This document shows positions 15,302-23,162 of a stretch of 64,000 nucleotides of DNA, piece after piece; position 1 is the first letter of the stretch, and each line of letters begins with the position of its first letter. The position numbers and the translations under genes were made by a program. Source of the stretch: Streptomyces fulvoviolaceus (GTDB lineage: Bacteria > Actinomycetota > Actinomycetes > Streptomycetales > Streptomycetaceae); assembly GCF_000718165.1 (NCBI RefSeq), contig NZ_JOEY01000026.1, forward strand, positions 1-64,000, written 5' to 3'. The notes below the pieces were generated by a model. The model saw nothing but the letters and a program-made list of their open reading frames with translations. It had not been told where the DNA came from and did not search any database.

Positions 15302-15395
15302 CGCGACCGTCCCCGGTACAGGGCGCGCAATGCCGTCAGAGTTGCCGCACCGGGTATCCGGGCCGTCTCCGAGGGGCGCTTTTCTGCGCTATTCT

Positions 15396-15456
15396 TGGAA
15401 CAGGTCATTACGGGTTCTGAAGAGTCCGCCTCGTCGGTCACGAGGCGGGCTTTTTG
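15396..15456 (+). ncRNA. Candidate short transcript ending in a terminator
   Basis: In the gap between the primase start (15301) and the 60-aa gene stop (15580), the plus strand shows TATTCT at 15390-15395 and then about 35 bp. An 8-bp perfect hairpin follows (CCGCCTCG, 15426-15433, with its complement at 15441-15448) and then GCTTTTT at 15449-15455. The T-run lies on the plus strand although all neighbouring genes are on the minus strand, so it looks like the end of a short plus-strand RNA antisense to the leader of the primase transcript. No -35 box is obvious. The hairpin is solid; the RNA is a guess. Confidence 0.4.
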
Positions 15457-15579
15457 CTGTGCCATGTCGGCTCTTCCGAATGGTCATCTTTCGTTCTCCC
15501 TGGTCTCGGTCGTGGTGCCTTTGTGCAGGATCCGGGGCGGGGCTGTTGCGCTTACCGGTTCCTCGGTGCTGGGTGGATC

Positions 15580-15762
15580 TCAGGCGTCCGTGAGCATCTC
15601 GCTGGCCTCGCGCTCCAGCTCGTCGGCTTCGTCGCGGGCCTGCTTCGCGATGGCCCGCAGGTACGCCGCCCGGTGCTCGGGAACGTCCAGCCGGGCGACC
15701 GCAAGGCGGGCCCTGATGATTTCGGGGGTGCTGAGATTGATGTACTTCCGCACCTTGCTCAC
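15580..15762 (-). CDS. Small helical protein next to the integrase, possible directionality factor
   Basis: A 60-residue protein from a GTG start with an ideal CTGAGGAG ribosome binding site 6 nt away. It begins VSKVRKYINLSTPEIIRARL and is mostly charged helix, including HRAAYLRAIAKQARDEADEL and EREASEML. Sequence upstream of the GTG contains a terminator hairpin, so longer forms are rejected. It lies between the integrase and primase genes, where small excision or copy-control proteins are often found, but its sequence is not recognisable as a known recombination directionality factor. The 278-bp gap downstream holds only the candidate short RNA. Confidence 0.65.
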   Translation of the reverse strand: MSKVRKYINLSTPEIIRARLAVARLDVPEHRAAYLRAIAKQARDEADELEREASEMLTDA

Positions 15763-15784
15763 GGTGGTCTCCTCAGAACGTAAA

Positions 15785-15817
15785 AGACCGCAGTCCCGAA
15801 TTCGGGTCCTGCGGTCT
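15785..15817 (-). terminator. Terminator downstream of the integrase
   Basis: The 9-bp arms AGACCGCAG and complement enclose an inner CCCGAA/TTCGGG stem, giving a 33-nt near-perfect hairpin. On the minus strand it runs directly into TTTTA. It separates the integrase transcript from the 60-aa gene. A second hairpin (CCCCC...GGGGG, about 15868-15883) with CTTTTGGTTT on the plus-strand side lies between it and the integrase stop. Confidence 0.85.
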
Positions 15818-15901
15818 AGGTCGAGTTCCACTATATCTGAGGACAGAGGCTTTATCGGGCCTTTCCTCCCCCACTTGGGGGGGCTTTTGGTTTGTGTATT
15901 C

Positions 15902-17368
15902 CTACAGACTTTGTGAGTCGTGGGATTCCTGGTTCCAATAGAGCCTCTCGGCCTCGGACTGGCCCCGCCCCCGCCGTACCCGGACCTCACCCAGCAGGGC
16001 GGGCACCAGGAGCAGAGCGGCCACCGCGCGGCGCGTGGACACCTCTGCGCCCTTCCACCATCCGGCGACGTCATCGGCCGGAACTCCCACCAGGGCGGGG
16101 GGAGTTGACAGCTCGCGCTCCCGGATCTCCAGGGCCGCGATCTCCTCTTCCTTCGCTTCGATCATCCGGGCCAGTACGCGGCCCTCCGCGAGGGTCTCGG
16201 GGGTGGCCTCCTCCATCTCCGCGAGCTGCGGCCGTACGCGCGCCAACTCCGCCCGGACCGCGTGCAGTTCGGGGCTCTCACCGTCGTCGGCGGCCAGCTC
16301 CTTGTGGATCTCGGGGCGGGACAGGTACGCGATGATCTCGCCGGTCACGATCTCGTCGACCGCGTCCTTGTTGATCCGCGTGCAGCCCTTGCCGTGGCAC
16401 TGATAGGCGGCGGGCTGGTCCTTGCCCCCTGCCCGGCGGTACGTGACCGTCATGGCCTCGGAGCACACGTCGCAGCGCAGCACGCTGGAGAACGCGTGGC
16501 GTGCCCCGCCGGGCCGGACGGTCCGCCGGGCCTGGTCCGTGATGATCGCCTGCACTGCCCAGAAGGTCCCTTCGAAGGCGGGGTCATCGGTGATCGCGGG
16601 CCAGGTCGCCTGAGTGGTCCGGCCGTGGTGCGAGCGCTGCCCGATGTACGCCACCTTGGTCGCCATGCCCCGCAGGGTGGCCGCACCGAACGGCGTGCCG
16701 CGTCGGCTGGCGATCCCGCGCGCTGCCCAGTCGGCCGCGATGGTGCGGAAGCTGTGACCGGCCCTGAGCCGCTCGAACAGCTCGACGACGTTGGGCGCGG
16801 CCTCGGGGTCGACGTACTGCCGGACCGGCTTCATGCGGCCTTTGATCATCTTGTACTCGCGCAGGTAGCCGTACGGGCACACGCCGTGCGGCTTGCCGTC
16901 GGCGGCGGCAGAGGTGACGTCCCGGAGTACCCGGCGGTGCGTCTTGTAGCTCTCGAACTCCGAGTCAACCGCGTCTTCCAGGAGGGACTTACGGTCGCGG
17001 CCGTTGGTCGGGTCGTAGGTCCGGCCGTGCGAGGTGACGTGGATCTTGTAGCCGCCCTCCTCGCAGAGGTCGATCAGGGTGCACCACTCGCCGGTCTTGC
17101 GGGACCCCCGGCTGTTCTCCCAGATCATCAGGACGTCACCGGCATCGCCGAAGGCGTGCGTCCGAAGATCGTCTGTCAGCCGGTCGAAGTCGTCGCGGCT
17201 CTTCTTCGCGTACCGGCTGGCGCTGCCGATGTCGCGGTACGGCTCACCCAGGACGGCATCGATCTCGTCGGCGGCGGCCAGGTTCTCCCGGTGCTGGTCC
17301 TCGGGGCTCTGCTCCTGGCCGCTGTGGTCGATGGAGACCCTGAGATACTCGCGCGCGGTCCTGGTCAT
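15902..17368 (-). CDS. Large serine recombinase (integrase)
   Basis: A 488-residue phiC31-type integrase. The catalytic domain begins MTRTAREYLRVSIDHSGQEQ with nucleophile S12, followed by conserved arginines in SRGSRKTGEW. The recombinase domain (GKPHGVCPYGY...FRTIAADWAARGIASRRGTPF) spans about 175-285. A zinc ribbon uses CDVC and CHGKGC at about 320-360. A coiled coil at about 385-430 (AELARVRPQLAEMEEATPET...EAKEEEIAALEIRERE) is the subunit-synapsis motif that controls directionality. The ATG at 17368 with GGGGG upstream was preferred to the ATG at 17410. Its start is 55 bp from the right attachment site. It inserts the element into the ADP-ribosylglycohydrolase gene. Confidence 0.95.
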   Translation of the reverse strand: MTRTAREYLRVSIDHSGQEQSPEDQHRENLAAADEIDAVLGEPYRDIGSASRYAKKSRDDFDRLTDDLRTHAFGDAGDVLMIWENSRGSRKTGEWCTLIDLCEEGGYKIHVTSHGRTYDPTNGRDRKSLLEDAVDSEFESYKTHRRVLRDVTSAAADGKPHGVCPYGYLREYKMIKGRMKPVRQYVDPEAAPNVVELFERLRAGHSFRTIAADWAARGIASRRGTPFGAATLRGMATKVAYIGQRSHHGRTTQATWPAITDDPAFEGTFWAVQAIITDQARRTVRPGGARHAFSSVLRCDVCSEAMTVTYRRAGGKDQPAAYQCHGKGCTRINKDAVDEIVTGEIIAYLSRPEIHKELAADDGESPELHAVRAELARVRPQLAEMEEATPETLAEGRVLARMIEAKEEEIAALEIRERELSTPPALVGVPADDVAGWWKGAEVSTRRAVAALLLVPALLGEVRVRRGRGQSEAERLYWNQESHDSQSL

Positions 17369-17409
17369 GTGGTGCCCCCTCGTGTGCCGGAACCCCCATC
17401 CTGGCACCA

Positions 17410-17442
17410 CTAAGGAATTTGTGCACGCCGTTGCCGGTGTGG
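17410..17442. other. Right attachment site (attL/attR hybrid) of the element
   Basis: This is the right junction. Element sequence CTAAGGAATTTGTG runs to CACGC (17424-17428), followed by target-gene sequence CGTTGCCGGTGTG. Joining the two element ends around CACG gives a 32-bp attP with 14-bp imperfect inverted arms (CTAAGGAATTTGTG against CTTAGAAACTTCTG, 10 of 14 matching), symmetrical about AC. Serine integrases use short palindromic sites of this kind. Confidence 0.82.
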
Positions 17443-18005
17443 GACAGCACCGCGTCCCGGCGGGCCAGGGAGGCGGCGCGGCGCGGGACGCCCGGGCAGG
17501 TCCAGCCGTAGATGTCGGCGCGGATCAGGGCGCCGATCCACTCCTGGTACGGATTGTCGTACGTCGCCGTCAGCGGCGGTTTCAGCCCGTTGGCGAGGTT
17601 GCGATAGGCGGCCCGCTCCGCCGTGAAGGTCTGCAGATACGGCAGCCGCAGCAGCCACAGGTCGCCCACCTGCTCCGTGCTGAAGGCGAAACCGTGGGTC
17701 TCCAGGAGGTCGAGGCCGAGGATGGCGTAGTCGACGTCGTCGTCGCGGCAGCTGCCGTGGATGCGGCCGCGGACGCACTCGCGCCACTCGGGGCGCAGTT
17801 CGAAGCCGTCGTTGTCGCCGACGGGCTCCGGAAGGTAGTCGGTGAGGGGGAGGGCGGCGGCCTGCCGCAGATAGCGGTCGATACGGTCCCGCGTCCACAG
17901 GTCGCCCTGCTCGACCGGCTTGCCGAGCATGTTGCCCGCGATCCGGCCCAGCCAGCCCCCGAGGATGCGGTCGGCGAGCTCTGGCTCAGTGCCCACAGGG
18001 GTCAT
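17424..18005 (-). pseudogene. ADP-ribosylglycohydrolase, N-terminal half (interrupted by element)
   Basis: This is the 5' half of the target gene: 194 residues from MTPVGTEPELADRILGGWLG to LSHTGNGV. It has the family's N-terminal GxxxGDxLG-like motif in variant form (GGWLGRIAGNMLGKPVE) and the metal-binding DDDVDYA at residues 88-94. After the valine at the junction the frame continues into the element to a stop at 17244, giving a hybrid tail with no homology to the family. Such enzymes remove ADP-ribose from proteins or small molecules. Together with 7171-7665 an intact 357-residue gene is restored on excision. The gene points away from the glycerate kinase gene at 18163. Confidence 0.92.
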
Positions 18006-18162
18006 AGGACCGGTTTACCCAATTCCGGGCACTCGCACAGAGGAGTCGCAGCGCGTTCTCAAGGTCCGGCGGTGCATGACGGCGGGGGCCACCTCCGGTT
18101 AAGGTCGCTGCGGCGCGACTGGCCTGACATGCGTGAGGCCTGGAGAGCAAGGGGATGGCAAG

Positions 18163-19317
18163 GTGGCGGACGCTGCAGGCAAAGGGGCCCAGAGGGTGCT
18201 CATCGCCGCGGACAAGTTCAAGGGGTCGCTGACGGCCGTGCAGGTCGCCGAGCGGGTGACGGCCGGGCTGCGCCGGGTCGTGCCAAACCTCGAGGTCGAG
18301 GCGCTGCCCGTGGCAGACGGCGGCGACGGGACCGTGGACGCGGCGGTCGCGGCCGGGTTCGAGCGGCACGAGATCAGGGCTGCCGGACCCCTCGGGCAGG
18401 AGGTGACGGCCGCCTTCGCGCTGAGCGGGGACACCGCGGTCGTGGAGATGGCGGAGGCCAGCGGGCTGCAGCGGCTGCCCAAGGGCGTCTTCGCGCCGCT
18501 CACCGCCTCCACCTACGGATCGGGCGAACTGCTGCAGGCCGCGCTCGACGCGGGCGCCCGCACGATCGTGTTCGGGGTCGGCGGCAGCGCCACCACGGAC
18601 GGCGGCGCCGGCATGCTGTCCGCGCTCGGCGCACGCTTCCTGGACAAGGAGGGGGAGCCGGTCCCGCCGGGCGGCGGCGGTCTCGCCGAGGTGGCCTCGG
18701 CCGACCTGTCGGGCCTGGACCCGCGCCTCGCCGACGTGGAGCTGGTGCTCGCCAGCGACGTCGACAACCCGCTGACCGGCCCGAAGGGCGCACCCGCGGT
18801 CTACGGCCCGCAGAAGGGCGCCTCCCCGGACGACGTGGAGACGCTGGACGAGGCACTCGCCCACTACGCGCGCGTGCTGGAGGGCGCGGTCGGCGCCAAG
18901 GCGGCCGAGCTCGCCGCGGCACCGGGCGCGGGCGCCGCGGGCGGCATCGGATACGGCGCTCTGCTGATCGGCGCCCGCTTCCGCCCCGGCATCGAGGTCA
19001 TGCTCGACGTCCTGGGCTTCGGGCCCGCGCTGGAGCGGACGACGACGCTGGTCATCACCGGCGAGGGCTCCCTCGACGAGCAGACCCTGCACGGCAAGGC
19101 CCCGGCGGGCGTCGCGGCCGCGGCCCGCGCCGCCCACAAGGAGGTCGTCGCCGTGTGCGGACGCCTCGCCCTGCCGCCGGAGGCCCTGGGCAGGGCCGGC
19201 ATCCGGCGCGCGTACCCCCTGACCGAGGTCGAGCCGGACGTGGCGAAGTGCATCGCGGAGGCCGGGCCGATCCTGGAGCGGGTGGCAGAGCAGATCGCGC
19301 GGGATTTCCTGACCTGA
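18163..19317 (+). CDS. Glycerate kinase
   Basis: A 384-residue glycerate kinase (GlxK/GarK type 1 family), which phosphorylates D-glycerate, usually at the 2-hydroxyl, to feed glycolysis. The N-terminal VLIAADKFKGSLTAVQVAER is the family signature. ALPVADGGDGTVDA, GVGGSATTDGGAGMLSALGA and ITGEGSLDEQTLHGKAP are the nucleotide- and substrate-binding motifs, and length is normal. The start is a GTG at 18163 behind AAGGGGATGGCAAG; an in-frame ATG at 18133 gives a 10-residue longer, unlikely form. It is monocistronic and converges on the PucR-type gene with only 10 bp between stops. Confidence 0.93.
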   Translation: MADAAGKGAQRVLIAADKFKGSLTAVQVAERVTAGLRRVVPNLEVEALPVADGGDGTVDAAVAAGFERHEIRAAGPLGQEVTAAFALSGDTAVVEMAEASGLQRLPKGVFAPLTASTYGSGELLQAALDAGARTIVFGVGGSATTDGGAGMLSALGARFLDKEGEPVPPGGGGLAEVASADLSGLDPRLADVELVLASDVDNPLTGPKGAPAVYGPQKGASPDDVETLDEALAHYARVLEGAVGAKAAELAAAPGAGAAGGIGYGALLIGARFRPGIEVMLDVLGFGPALERTTTLVITGEGSLDEQTLHGKAPAGVAAAARAAHKEVVAVCGRLALPPEALGRAGIRRAYPLTEVEPDVAKCIAEAGPILERVAEQIARDFLT

Positions 19318-19327
19318 TCCCGGCTGA

Positions 19328-20524
19328 TCATCTCCGGGCGCCCGACAACCGGTACGCGTCCAGCGCCAGCGTCATCTCGATCAGGTCCCTGGGCCGGGCC
19401 AGGGACCGTGACGTCAGCTGTTCCAGCCGCCGCAGCCGGTTGAAGACCGTGTTGCGGTGGCAGTACAGCCGTCCGGCGGCCCGGCCCGCCGAGCCCTCGC
19501 AGGCCAGCCACACGTCGAGGGTCTCCAGGAGCACCGCCCGGTCGGCGCACTCCAGCTCGAGGAGCGCGCCGAACACGTCCGCCACCAGCCGGTCGGCGAG
19601 CTCCGGCTGACTCACCACGAGCGCGGTCGGCATCCGCTGGTCGAGCCGTACGACCGCGGTCGCGTCCGGTGTGCAGGTGCGCAGGGCCAGCTCGGCGAGC
19701 CGCCGGGCCTGCCCCAGCTCGGCCAGCCCGGGCACCACCGGACTGATGCCACCCGGCCCCGAGCACCGCCCGTCCAGCGCCCGCGCCACGCCGTCCAGGC
19801 CCTGGCCGGGCGTGAGCGCGACGACCCCGACCTCGCAGTCCGCCCGCATCCGCCAGATGAACCGGAACCCGGCGCCCCGCACCGGCCGCCCGCACGCCTC
19901 CCGCCGCTCGGCCCGCAGCACCACGACCGCATACGGCCCGTGCTCCGGCAGATCGAGCCCCGCGGCCGCCCGCGCCGCGAGCCCCGGCGTTGCCTGCCCC
20001 TCAAGGAGCGCGTCGAGCAGCGCCTGCAACTGCTCGTCCGTGCGCCGCCGCAGCTCCGCCTCCGTGGACCGGTATGCCTCCGACGCCGCCTGCGCCTGCG
20101 CGTCCACCGCCGACCACACCATCGTCGTCGAGCGCATCAGCGCGGCGAGCCGCTCCGGTTCCCGCCCGGCCGCCCCTTCCACGAGCGCGTCCCACACCAG
20201 GTAGCCGGCACTCCGGTACGCGTGCACGAGGAGGTCCAGGGGCAGCCCCTGCTGGGCCCGGCGGCGGCCCGCGTCCTCGGCGTACTCCAGGTCGCGGCGC
20301 GGCGAGTCCCGGGGCGCGGAGATCGTCTCGATGCCGATCCGCATCGCCTCCTCCGCCTCGCGCCACTGCTGGTCGTGCGGGAGCACCCGCCCGTAGACGG
20401 GGGAGTACTCGGTGAGTTGCCGCAGGTGCTCGTCCACCAGCTCCGGCACTCGTTCCAGCAGAGCCGTGCAGGACTCCGCGAGCAGCTTCCAGTCATGACC
20501 GGTCCGCGGTCGGCGCCCTCCCAT
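19328..20524 (-). CDS. PucR/CdaR-type helix-turn-helix regulator
   Basis: A 398-residue regulator starting MGGRRPRTGHDWKLLAESCT. The first half is a helical sensor (VPELVDEHLRQLTEYSPVYG, EYAEDAGRRRAQQGLPLDLL, then VHAYRSAGYLVWDA) of the type seen in Streptomyces PucR-like proteins. A GGDEF-like middle follows, and the C-terminal HTH_30 domain reads LDVWLACEGSAGRAAGRLYC, then HRNTVFNRLRRLEQLTSRSL. It is divergent from the ABC transporter operon at 20705-25505 with 180 bp between, the usual arrangement of a regulator with its target transporter. The signal may be the transported substrate. The open frame upstream of the ATG is not coding. Confidence 0.9.
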   Translation of the reverse strand: MGGRRPRTGHDWKLLAESCTALLERVPELVDEHLRQLTEYSPVYGRVLPHDQQWREAEEAMRIGIETISAPRDSPRRDLEYAEDAGRRRAQQGLPLDLLVHAYRSAGYLVWDALVEGAAGREPERLAALMRSTTMVWSAVDAQAQAASEAYRSTEAELRRRTDEQLQALLDALLEGQATPGLAARAAAGLDLPEHGPYAVVVLRAERREACGRPVRGAGFRFIWRMRADCEVGVVALTPGQGLDGVARALDGRCSGPGGISPVVPGLAELGQARRLAELALRTCTPDATAVVRLDQRMPTALVVSQPELADRLVADVFGALLELECADRAVLLETLDVWLACEGSAGRAAGRLYCHRNTVFNRLRRLEQLTSRSLARPRDLIEMTLALDAYRLSGARR

Positions 20525-20704
20525 GTCCGGAGGATGCCACCGGGTCACGGCCGCGCACAGGCCCCTGACACGGGGTGTTGTGCGCGTGCACAACGTGCGG
20601 CCCGGCCCGCTGGTCACCCGCAGCGATTCGGCCGCGGGCCGTGGACGGACGCCCCCGCCGGTGCTGGGGTGAGCGCCACACCGAGTCAGGACAGGGGGAA
20701 GTCC

Positions 20705-21505
20705 ATGGGCGGTTCCGGACTGGTCGTACAGGACCTGTCGGTCGGATACGGACCCGTGCGGGCACTGCGCCGGGTGTCCCTGGAGGTGCCCGAGGGAGCC
20801 GTGGTGACGGTCCTCGGCTCCAACGGCGCGGGCAAGTCCACGCTGCTGCGGGCGATCAGCCGGACGCTGTCCTTCCACGGCGGCGCGGTCACCGAGGGCA
20901 GCGTGAACCTGAACGGCAGACGCCTCGACGGACTCGCCCCGGACCGGGTGGTCGCCGCCGGGGTGTCCCAAGTCCCGGAGGGGAGAAGGGTGTTCGCGCG
21001 GATGACGGTCGCCGACAACCTGCGCGCGGGCGCCCTCGGAGGCGACCGCTCAGGTCGAACCACGGCCCTCGACCGCGTCCACGAACTCTTCCCCGTACTC
21101 GCGGAACGCTCCGGGCAGCGCGCCGGCCTGCTCTCCGGCGGCGAACAGCAGATGCTCGCCGTCGCCCGCGCCCTGATGGCCACTCCGAGAGTGCTGCTCC
21201 TCGACGAGCCGTCCCTCGGCCTCGCCCCGCTCATGGCGGAGCGGATCGCCGACACCGTCCGGGAGATCAACGCCCAGGGCACCTCTGTCCTCCTCGTCGA
21301 ACAGAACGCCGCCCTCGCCCTGCGGCTCGCCACGCGCGCGTACGTCCTCGAAGTCGGCGAGGTGACCTTGTCCGGCCCCGCCGCGGAACTGGCCGCCTCC
21401 GACGAGGTCCGCCGCCGCTATCTGGGAGTGGTCGACGAGGACGCGGCGGCGGACGCCGAACAGACCGGCGCCACCAGGCGGACGCTCACCCGGTGGAAGG
21501 GGTGA
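20705..21505 (+). CDS. livF: Branched-chain amino-acid-type ABC transporter ATPase (LivF-like)
   Basis: A 266-residue ABC ATPase with Walker A GSNGAGKST near residue 40, Q-loop around SQVPEGRRVF, the signature LSGGEQQML, Walker B VLLLDEPS and H-loop LVEQNAALAL. The VPEGRRVF(ARM)TV stretch is characteristic of LivF proteins. It energises import with the LivG-like partner encoded next. The start follows AGGGGGAAGTCC. It is the first gene of a five-gene operon ordered F-G-H-M-K; genes overlap or are spaced by a few bases throughout. The substrate is unknown: HAAT-family systems import branched-chain amino acids, amides, urea or aromatic acids. Confidence 0.9.
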   Translation: MGGSGLVVQDLSVGYGPVRALRRVSLEVPEGAVVTVLGSNGAGKSTLLRAISRTLSFHGGAVTEGSVNLNGRRLDGLAPDRVVAAGVSQVPEGRRVFARMTVADNLRAGALGGDRSGRTTALDRVHELFPVLAERSGQRAGLLSGGEQQMLAVARALMATPRVLLLDEPSLGLAPLMAERIADTVREINAQGTSVLLVEQNAALALRLATRAYVLEVGEVTLSGPAAELAASDEVRRRYLGVVDEDAAADAEQTGATRRTLTRWKG

Positions 21506-21510
21506 CGCCC

Positions 21511-22275
21511 ATGGAGGCCCTCGAAGTGCGCAACCTGACCGTCCGATTCGCCGGGCTCACCGCCCTCGACGACGTGAGCTTCACGGTCCGCCCCGGCACC
21601 GTGCACGCCCTCATCGGCCCGAACGGCGCCGGCAAGTCCACCTGCTTCAACGTGCTCTCCGGCGTCTACCGGGCCACGCAAGGCAGCGTCCGCTTCGGCG
21701 CGCACGAGCTGACCGGCATGCCTCCGCACCGCATCGCCGGCCTCGGCGTCGCCCGCATCTTCCAGAACCTCGCGCTGCCGCCCCGCGCCACGGTCGAGGA
21801 CAGCCTGCTCCTCGGCCGGCACCGGCTCACCCGGACCGGCTTCCTGGCCGCCGGACTGCGGCTGCCCTCGGCGGCCCGCGAGGAGCGGCTGCACCGTGAA
21901 CGAGTCCGCGAGATCGCGGAGTTCGTCGGCATAGCGGACTGTCTGGACCGCCTCGCGGGCTCCCTCCCGTACGGGCAGCAGAAGCTCGCCGAGCTCGCCC
22001 GCGCCCTGTGCATGGAGCCACGTCTGCTGCTCCTGGACGAGCCGGTCGCGGGCATGACCGCCGACGAACGGCGCCGTACGGCCGCCGTGATCGCGGGCGT
22101 CCGGGACGGCCTCGGCATCTCGATCGTGCTGGTCGAACACGACATGGGGGTGGTGATGCGGCTCGCGGACGCGGTGACCGTACTGGACTTCGGGCGCCGG
22201 ATCGCCGACGGCGCCCCCGTCGACGTACAGAACGATCCGGCCGTCGTACGCGCGTACCTGGGGGCCGGATCATGA
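21511..22275 (+). CDS. livG: Branched-chain amino-acid-type ABC transporter ATPase (LivG-like)
   Basis: A 254-residue ABC ATPase. Walker A is GPNGAGKST; FNVLSGVYRATQGSVRF and ARIFQNLALPPRATVEDSLL are typical LivG segments. The signature is the variant LPYGQQK, as in most LivG proteins, with Walker B LLLLDEP and the characteristic GMTADE after it. The ATG at 21511 with GGAAGGGG 8 nt upstream is preferred; a GTG at 21502 overlapping the previous stop (GTGA) is an alternative. Its stop overlaps the LivH-like start by 4 bp. Confidence 0.9.
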   Translation: MEALEVRNLTVRFAGLTALDDVSFTVRPGTVHALIGPNGAGKSTCFNVLSGVYRATQGSVRFGAHELTGMPPHRIAGLGVARIFQNLALPPRATVEDSLLLGRHRLTRTGFLAAGLRLPSAAREERLHRERVREIAEFVGIADCLDRLAGSLPYGQQKLAELARALCMEPRLLLLDEPVAGMTADERRRTAAVIAGVRDGLGISIVLVEHDMGVVMRLADAVTVLDFGRRIADGAPVDVQNDPAVVRAYLGAGS

Positions 22276-23162
22276 GCACCTTCGCCGAAATCCTCCTGAA
22301 CGGCGTCTCGTTGGGGTCGGTTTACGCGCTCATCGCGCTCGGCTTCGTGGTGATCTTCCGGGCCACCGAGGTCGTCAACTTCGCCCATGCCTCACTGCTG
22401 TTGGCGGGGGGCTACGTCACCGCCACCCTCCACGACGACATCGGCTTCTGGCCCGCGCTGCTCGCCGGGATCGCAGGTGCCGCGCTGGTCGGTGCCGCCG
22501 TGGAGTTCCTGGTCATGCGGCGCTACCGGGGTGCCGACCACAGCGTCCTCGCCATCGTCACCATCGGCGTCGACATCCTGCTGACCACGGAACTGACCCG
22601 CCGTATCGGCACGGATGTCCTGGTGATGGGGGACCCGTGGGGCGACGCGGTGCTGAAGCTCGGGTCGATCTCCCTCGCGCACACGCGGATCGCCGCGTTC
22701 GTGGCCGCGGCGCTGCTCATCACCGCGTTCCTGCTTGCCTTCCGGTACACCTCGTGGGGCGTGGCGATGCGCGCGGCGGCGGAGAGCCCGGAGACCGCCG
22801 CGCTGATGGGCGTACGTCTGGGGCGGGTGTCGCTGGGGGCTTGGGCCGTGGCAGGGGGGCTTGCGGCCGTGGCCGCGCTGTTCCTCACCGTCTTCCCGAC
22901 GCCGGGCCTGGAGCGGGCCACCTCGCTCGCCGCGCTGAAGGCCTTCCCGGCCGCGATCCTCGGCGGGCTGGACTCCACGACGGGCGCGCTGGTCGGCGGG
23001 CTCCTGGTCGGCATCACGGAGTCGCTCGCCACCGGCTACCAGAGCGATCTGACGTTCCTGGGCCGTGGTCTCGGCGACCTGGCGCCGTATCTGGTCATGG
23101 TGGCGATCCTGCTCATCCGGCCGGCCGGGCTGTTCGGGACGAAGGAGCTGGCCCGTGTCTGA
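22272..23162 (+). CDS. livH: Branched-chain amino-acid-type ABC permease (LivH-like)
   Basis: A 296-residue integral membrane permease with about eight hydrophobic segments. The N-terminus ILLNGVSLGSVYALIALGFV and then VIFRATEVVNFAHA is the LivH signature, and GLDSTTGALVGGLLVGITES is the conserved cytoplasmic loop near the C-terminus that contacts the ATPases. It starts within the ATGA overlap with the LivG-like gene. It forms the membrane channel with the LivM-like protein. Confidence 0.92.
   Translation: MSTFAEILLNGVSLGSVYALIALGFVVIFRATEVVNFAHASLLLAGGYVTATLHDDIGFWPALLAGIAGAALVGAAVEFLVMRRYRGADHSVLAIVTIGVDILLTTELTRRIGTDVLVMGDPWGDAVLKLGSISLAHTRIAAFVAAALLITAFLLAFRYTSWGVAMRAAAESPETAALMGVRLGRVSLGAWAVAGGLAAVAALFLTVFPTPGLERATSLAALKAFPAAILGGLDSTTGALVGGLLVGITESLATGYQSDLTFLGRGLGDLAPYLVMVAILLIRPAGLFGTKELARV

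Larger units (their letters stand above)
7663..17428. mobile_element. Serine-integrase integrative element carrying a lone phage capsid gene
   Basis: About 9.76 kb lies between the two halves of the ADP-ribosylglycohydrolase gene. Next to the right junction is a large serine recombinase gene, with only about 55 bp between its start and the junction. Cargo on the minus strand from right to left is integrase, 60-aa protein, primase-helicase, 76-aa protein, TraB/FtsK-like translocase, DUF2637/SpdB-like protein, small membrane protein, HK97-family capsid protein and a Cys-rich 78-aa protein; a GntR-type regulator is on the plus strand. The translocase and Spd-like genes are those of actinomycete conjugative elements; the capsid gene is phage-derived. 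Base composition is high GC like the host apart from an AT-richer control region at 8400-8870. Confidence 0.93.

Noticed and set aside
7663..17428. Complete or decayed prophage
   Set aside because: No portal, terminase, protease, tail or lysis genes or remnants are visible; the gene content is that of a conjugation-type element with one capsid gene.
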